In this document: in pieces, positions 4,904 to 7,771 of the stretch
Layout of the letters: each line of letters begins with the position of its first letter
How positions within the stretch are numbered: position 1 is the first letter of the stretch
DNA from: CAVPRW01 sp046727435 [NCBI: bacterium]
GTDB lineage: Bacteria > Tectomicrobia > Entotheonellia > J063
Direction: 5' to 3'
Assembly (NCBI GenBank): GCA_046727435.1
Contig: JBKPCR010000131.1
Span: 1 to 7,771, forward strand
DNA length: 7,771 bases
Program-made: the position numbers and the translations under genes
Notes under the pieces: model-generated
What the model was told of the DNA's origin: nothing
Seen by the model: the letters and a program-made list of their open reading frames with translations, nothing else
The model's database searches: none

Positions 4904-6541
4904 TTACGAATATTGGATGTCATAAAGCCGCATGTAGGGCTGCCCAAGGAGGCGAAGCAAGTGCTGATGGTCGGCGGTGAGATTGAGGACAATCGGCCAG
5001 TGGCCTGCCTGACATAACAAGTGAATCCCCACAAAATCATGAAACACCCAGCGCGCCGTCGGCTGTTGAATCCGTTTACCCCGTTGGTCGGGAAACGTCG
5101 CCGCATGGTCTTTGAGCGCTTGGCGGATGCGGTATTCCAACGCGGCATACCCCAACAAACACACGGTCATCACCATCAGCAGGGCCATGATGCGCTCAGG
5201 CTTTTTCAGATACAGTGAAGAGGCTAAAAACTGCGGGTCTTTCAAACATCGGAACCCGCGCTCCACATGTACCTGGCCTGTGTCGCCGGCCAACATCTCT
5301 TGCGGTGGCCGTTGGGTAGGGTCGAGTTCGTTGGTGGCCAGGATGACACAACAGTGCTGGTCGATGAGGGCTTGCCGGGAGGTGAGCGTGGAGGCCAACG
5401 CGCCGTCGATCTGGTAGACCACCTGGTTGGGTCGAGCGTCTGGTCCAGGTCGGCCCCGGGTGCTAGAGCGGGGCTGGGCGCGCACCGTGCTGGCGGCCAG
5501 AGAGAGGGTTTGCAAGTCCCGCTCGAAGGTTGAAAGGGCCTGACGTGCATCGGCTTCACCCGCAAAGGTGGTGCGGCAGAATGTCTTCAAGGCGTTGGTT
5601 GCTTGGTCACTCTGCTGGCGCCACTGCTTGTCGACGGTGCGGCGCGCCTGCGCCTGGCGGAGCTCGGCATAGATGAGGACCCAGCGTTGCTCAATCCCGC
5701 CGTCGCTCGAGGGCCACGCGTAATCACGGTAGCCGGCTTTGAGCGATGCCAGGATCTGGGGGTTGGCCTGAGCTAGGACGGCTTGGGCTGCGCTCAAGGT
5801 GGCTGGCACACGCGTGATCCACTTCAGGTGGGTCTGGGCGAGCTTCTGGAGGTTGGCTGCACTATAGAGGGCGCTATCCGCCACCAGATAGGTCAGGCCA
5901 TAGGTCGTTTGCAATTGATGCATAGAGGCGCGAACGGCCTCGCCAAAGGCTTGGGCATCACGGCTATGGCCACTGAGCGGTGTCATCAGGAGAGGAATGC
6001 CCGCGTGATGCTCCACCATGAGCTCCAACATGACTTGGTTCAAGTCAGGCCGATGATCCCGGCTGTACCCCCGAGTGCTGTGCACGACCTGTTCTCCGGG
6101 CTCTTCGTCGCTGTGGTAGCGTCCATCGACATGAACGCTCGTGCGATCCAGATGGCCAAAGCGGGGCGCAAGACCCAGGCGCTCAGCAGCAGTAGCGGCA
6201 ATCAGGCTGTAGAGCTCAGTCACCCCATAGGCAGAGAGGGTCTCCAACGCCCGGCCAAGGGCATCATCGTTGAGCTGTTCGGGAGCCATACGAGGTGAAA
6301 CCAGGCGGGAGGTGGGCGCATTTTGGAAACACCGGGGGACGAGGTAGAGCGCTTGATTGATAAACCCTAAGCCATTGAGCACCATCGCTTTGACGGCTTC
6401 ACCCACAGTGAGGTCCCGCAGTTCCGGGTTTTGGTGGGTGGCTGGGTCGATGACGTCGCCAAGGCCGAGTTCGTCGAACATGCCAGCCACAAGGCCGAGG
6501 TGGTCCAACACTTGGCTACGGTATGCAGGTTGGGTAGGCAT
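4904..6541 (-). CDS. IS1634-family transposase (DUF4277 N-terminus)
   Basis: A 545-residue DDE transposase that moves the surrounding IS. The N-terminus (about 8-110, with LDHLGLVAGMFDELGLGDVI) is the DUF4277-type domain typical of IS1634 transposases. The catalytic triad appears complete: D132 in HLDRTSVHVDG, D222 in LVADSALYS, and E427 in VHVERGFRCLKDPQF. The last is followed by the usual hydrophobic helix (LLMVMTVCLLGYAALEYRIR). The large insertion between the second Asp and the Glu is normal for this family. I chose the ATG at 6541 rather than the upstream in-frame start at 6859. GAGGAG precedes it by 6 bases, the family sequence begins there, and the longer frame would run out of the IS through its inverted repeat. 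No internal stop or frameshift is seen, so it is probably active. Confidence 0.93.
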   Translation of the reverse strand: MPTQPAYRSQVLDHLGLVAGMFDELGLGDVIDPATHQNPELRDLTVGEAVKAMVLNGLGFINQALYLVPRCFQNAPTSRLVSPRMAPEQLNDDALGRALETLSAYGVTELYSLIAATAAERLGLAPRFGHLDRTSVHVDGRYHSDEEPGEQVVHSTRGYSRDHRPDLNQVMLELMVEHHAGIPLLMTPLSGHSRDAQAFGEAVRASMHQLQTTYGLTYLVADSALYSAANLQKLAQTHLKWITRVPATLSAAQAVLAQANPQILASLKAGYRDYAWPSSDGGIEQRWVLIYAELRQAQARRTVDKQWRQQSDQATNALKTFCRTTFAGEADARQALSTFERDLQTLSLAASTVRAQPRSSTRGRPGPDARPNQVVYQIDGALASTLTSRQALIDQHCCVILATNELDPTQRPPQEMLAGDTGQVHVERGFRCLKDPQFLASSLYLKKPERIMALLMVMTVCLLGYAALEYRIRQALKDHAATFPDQRGKRIQQPTARWVFHDFVGIHLLCQAGHWPIVLNLTADHQHLLRLLGQPYMRLYDIQYS

Positions 6542-6544
6542 AAC

Positions 6545-6572
6545 AATCTCCTCTGATGGTGAGGAGATTTTA
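6545..6572 (-). promoter_or_regulatory. Hairpin sequestering the transposase ribosome site, overlapping the -10
   Basis: AATCTCCTC and GAGGAGATT (6545-6553 and 6561-6569) form a perfect 9-bp stem with a 7-base loop immediately before the transposase start. On the minus strand the 3' arm contains the GAGGAG Shine-Dalgarno sequence. A -10-like TAAAAT (complement of 6567-6572) overlaps the 5' arm, so native transcripts starting near 6560 would lack that arm. The -35 is poor (TTGTGT at 16 bases). Known IS10 and IS50 transposases are shielded from outside transcription in this way. Confidence 0.6.
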
Positions 6573-6612
6573 CAGTACCCCCAGGCCAACACAAAAAATG
6601 ACTCACATGACT

Positions 6613-6633
6613 GAGAGAGGTGCGGAAAGTCGG
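6613..6633 (-). repeat. Right terminal inverted repeat of the IS
   Basis: On the minus strand it begins CCGACTTTCCGCACCTCT, pairing with 4876-4896 at 19 of 21 positions. The disrupted transposase resumes directly outside it. Confidence 0.9.
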
Positions 6634-6767
6634 CTACGTAGCTGCGAGATGACCTGTACGCCACCGCCCAGCGCCGAGGCGCCGTCGACAAAGGCCGCCG
6701 TGCCCTAGAGGGTATTCGCCGTGAGACAGTGCACCTTGAAGGTGGGATGTTGCGCCGTGAATGGTGC
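6634..6767 (-). pseudogene. Upstream part of the split IS4-like transposase
   Basis: Reading leftward from 6767 gives APFTAQHPTFKVHCLTANTL, then an in-frame TAG, then GTAAFVDGASALGGGVQVIS and QLRS up to the IS end. This is the middle of the same transposase whose C-terminal half lies at 4290-4875. In relatives, as I recall, the stop position is a Tyr codon in a DALYGTA-like motif carrying a catalytic Asp, here apparently changed to Asn. The N-terminal half is missing: the recognisable part starts directly beside the stop of the coiled-coil gene, so a deletion joined them. Confidence 0.75.
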
Positions 6768-7126
6768 TCACAGGCGCAGAGCCAGAGTGCCGACTTTTCT
6801 CTCAACCCGCTCCAGGCGTTTTCGGAGAGATGCAATCGCCGCCTCGTGTGCGGCGTCACTCTGTGCCAGCATGGTCACAGTGTTGCGAACGTAGCGTACA
6901 TCTTCATGGGTCGCGGTGAGCTCCTCGATCATCTCTTTCATGAGTCCCGTGAGCTCGGTGACGCCTTCTTTTGTCTCGGCCGTGGTCTCCTTACGGCGCT
7001 GACGGTTTCTTGTGTCGCAAGTCCCTGTACGGAGTCTTTCACGGCTGCGATGATTTCGGTTTTGAGCGCGCTCAGGTCGGCCTTTGTGGCTGGCTCATTC
7101 GATTGGTTGTGATTCCTCATTTCCAT
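6768..7126 (-). pseudogene. Frameshifted coiled-coil protein gene
   Basis: Two frames join into one sensible protein of about 119 residues. Frame one (from the ATG at 7126) reads MEMRNHNQSNEPATKADLSA, then LKTEIIAAVKDSVQGLATQE through about residue 44. Frame two, from about 6995, reads RKETTAETKEGVTELTGLMK and continues through TATHEDVRYVRNTV to RKRLERVERKVGTLALRL, ending at a TGA at 6768. The second part is almost all charged heptad-like helix. The combined span is 359 bases, so one base is missing (or two added) near 6985-7010. The plan, a TKADLSALK start with a long coiled coil ending in RLERVERKVG, is common in uncharacterised small bacterial proteins of unknown function. A sequencing error is the main alternative to a real frameshift. 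An earlier in-frame ATG choice (7120) is equally possible. Confidence 0.65.
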
Positions 7127-7135
7127 ATGTATTCA

Positions 7136-7163
7136 AGCATAGCAAGGCGGCGAGGGGTGTCAA
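7136..7163 (-). promoter_or_regulatory. Sigma70-like promoter of the coiled-coil gene
   Basis: On the minus strand, a perfect TTGACA (complement of 7158-7163) and TATGCT (complement of 7136-7141) are 16 bases apart. Initiation would fall near 7129, only a few bases before the ATG at 7126, implying a leaderless or near-leaderless mRNA. This fits the absence of a clear ribosome binding site for either start. Confidence 0.5.
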
Positions 7164-7360
7164 TGGAGCGTGGGAATCGAGGAGATGGTGTTAGGGGGAA
7201 GTTTGGCAATGGAACAGCCGCCCACAGGGTAAGCGGCTCCGATACGAATCAAGAGACAAGGAGTCTTGGGGAATAGGTCACCCGCGGCGCATAGATGTTG
7301 CGGCTTGCCGTCATCAGTTGCGGCTCACATTGATGGCAACCCAGGATGGCGCACACACCG

Positions 7361-7400
7361 GTGCCATAGCACGTTATGGGAATAAACGCCGGTATGGCAC
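7361..7400. repeat. 8-bp inverted repeat
   Basis: GTGCCATA (7361-7368) and TATGGCAC (7393-7400) are perfect inverted copies 24 bases apart. CCGG also precedes both arms in the same orientation. Function is unknown; the spacing is long for a single protein dimer. Confidence 0.4.
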
Positions 7401-7560
7401 TATCAGTCATAATGGATCGGATATGCAAGAGAGCAGCCAACGCTCCTGGCTCGGGGCAATAGTGAACTCTGTCCGCGCCACGCGCGACCCCGACCCTCAC
7501 GACAGGGCTTGTAGGTCATTCACAATCCCTAGCCGATGGCTCACGGCCTTCGGACGCAGG

Positions 7561-7608
7561 GTCGAGGACCAGGGGCTCAGGCACGCCTGCTGCCTGGCCG
7601 TCCTCGAC
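7561..7608. repeat. Long hairpin with 9-bp perfect arms
   Basis: GTCGAGGAC (7561-7569) pairs perfectly with GTCCTCGAC (7600-7608). Inside it CAGG (7570-7573) pairs with CCTG, leaving a 3-base GCC bulge on the 3' side. There is no T-run, so it is not an intrinsic terminator. It could be a structured RNA, a protein site or a mobile-element end. Confidence 0.5.
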
Positions 7609-7768
7609 ACACCACGTGCGATACCATGACCCGCCTGGGCTCTTCTCCTGCTGGATGGCGTGGGAGGGGATGACTCAGCGCCTTTCTGGTGTGCCGCATG
7701 GACCCCCGCTGTGTGATGCACTGCATGGGAACAGTTCTTCCACGATGGGTGAGAGAGGAGAAAACACC

Positions 7769-7771
7769 ATG
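7769..7771 (+). CDS. Start codon of a gene running off the right edge
   Basis: The window ends in ATG preceded by AGAGAGGAG with 8 bases (AAAACACC) between, a good Shine-Dalgarno arrangement. Only the first codon is present, so nothing can be said of the product. Confidence 0.55.

Larger units (their letters stand above)
4876..6633 (-). mobile_element. IS1634-type insertion sequence, about 1,758 bp, apparently intact
   Basis: The element is bounded by 21-bp terminal inverted repeats with 19 identities and carries one full-length transposase read leftward. It sits inside an older transposase pseudogene whose two halves flank it, which fixes the boundaries independently. The flanks CTAA (4872-4875) and CTAC (6634-6637) are only a 3/4 match, so no clean target duplication remains. 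The intact reading frame and good ends suggest it arrived later than the decay of its host element, or at least has decayed less. Confidence 0.9.
7164..7768. other. Gene-free stretch with inverted repeats
   Basis: No frame in this 605-base stretch has both a ribosome binding site and a recognisable product. The 103-codon + frame (7318-7629) and the 83- and 74-codon - frames look like chance. Inverted repeats occur at 7361-7400 and 7561-7608, and a 9-base direct repeat GTTGCGGCT occurs at 7297-7305 and 7317-7325. No promoter was convincing for the gene starting at the right edge. Confidence 0.5.

Noticed and set aside
5783-6298. 171-codon + strand frame opposite the IS transposase
   Set aside because: It lies wholly within an intact transposase on the other strand and has no independent start signals or recognisable product.
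6542-6859. In-frame N-terminal extension of the transposase (106 extra residues)
   Set aside because: It would read through the terminal inverted repeat into the flanking pseudogene and coiled-coil gene; the ATG at 6541 has the ribosome site and the family start.
7249-7629. Overlapping + (7318-7629) and - (7249-7500) frames at the right end
   Set aside because: Neither has a ribosome binding site. The Cys-rich stretch in the - frame (CYGTGVCAILGCHQC) was considered, but nothing else supports a gene.
1-7771. CRISPR array
   Set aside because: No set of regularly spaced direct repeats was found; the only short direct repeats are isolated pairs.

Overview
The window (7,771 bases) looks like an accessory, insertion-scarred stretch of a moderately GC-rich Gram-negative-type chromosome. 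The tRNA gene encodes its own CCA, sigma70-like promoters recur, and one product has a predicted signal sequence plus a bacterial SH3 domain. The two transposases resemble families I associate with Nitrospirota and similar environmental lineages. That assignment is a weak impression, not a result.

Layout, left to right. (1) Bases 61-344 form a compact transcription unit on the + strand: a promoter whose -35 box sits in a palindrome, several consecutive hairpins, a possible 26-residue ORF, and a clear intrinsic terminator. (2) Bases 345-664 are intergenic with two hairpins. (3) Bases 3253 down to 665 (- strand) are a two-gene operon with a well-formed promoter. The first gene encodes a membrane protein with an N-terminal signal/anchor, an SH3b domain, a transmembrane helix and a probable C-terminal winged helix. 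The second encodes a P-loop ATPase resembling the BREX/DUF2791 ATP-binding family. (4) Bases 3487-3738 (+) hold a 57-residue antitoxin-like gene with an extended -10 promoter and an inverted repeat in its leader. (5) Bases 3936-4141 (+) are a promoter and tRNA-Leu(CAA). (6) Bases 4290-6767 are nested mobile elements: a decayed IS4-like transposase pseudogene split by an IS1634-type element with 21-bp terminal inverted repeats. (7) Bases 6768-7126 (-) are a frameshifted coiled-coil gene with a promoter. (8) Bases 7164-7768 have no recognisable gene but carry inverted repeats, and a new gene appears to start at the last codon.

The most interesting unit is the SH3-membrane-winged-helix / BREX-like ATPase operon. 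It has a dedicated promoter and a 14-bp palindrome at a position typical of activator sites. It carries no other BREX genes and lies beside a tRNA and IS debris. A plausible but untested reading is an envelope-sensing partner paired with a nucleotide-driven effector ATPase. The mobile-element part is also informative. The IS1634-type transposase has its ribosome binding site inside a perfect 9-bp hairpin that should form only in read-through transcripts, and the order of insertion events can be read directly.
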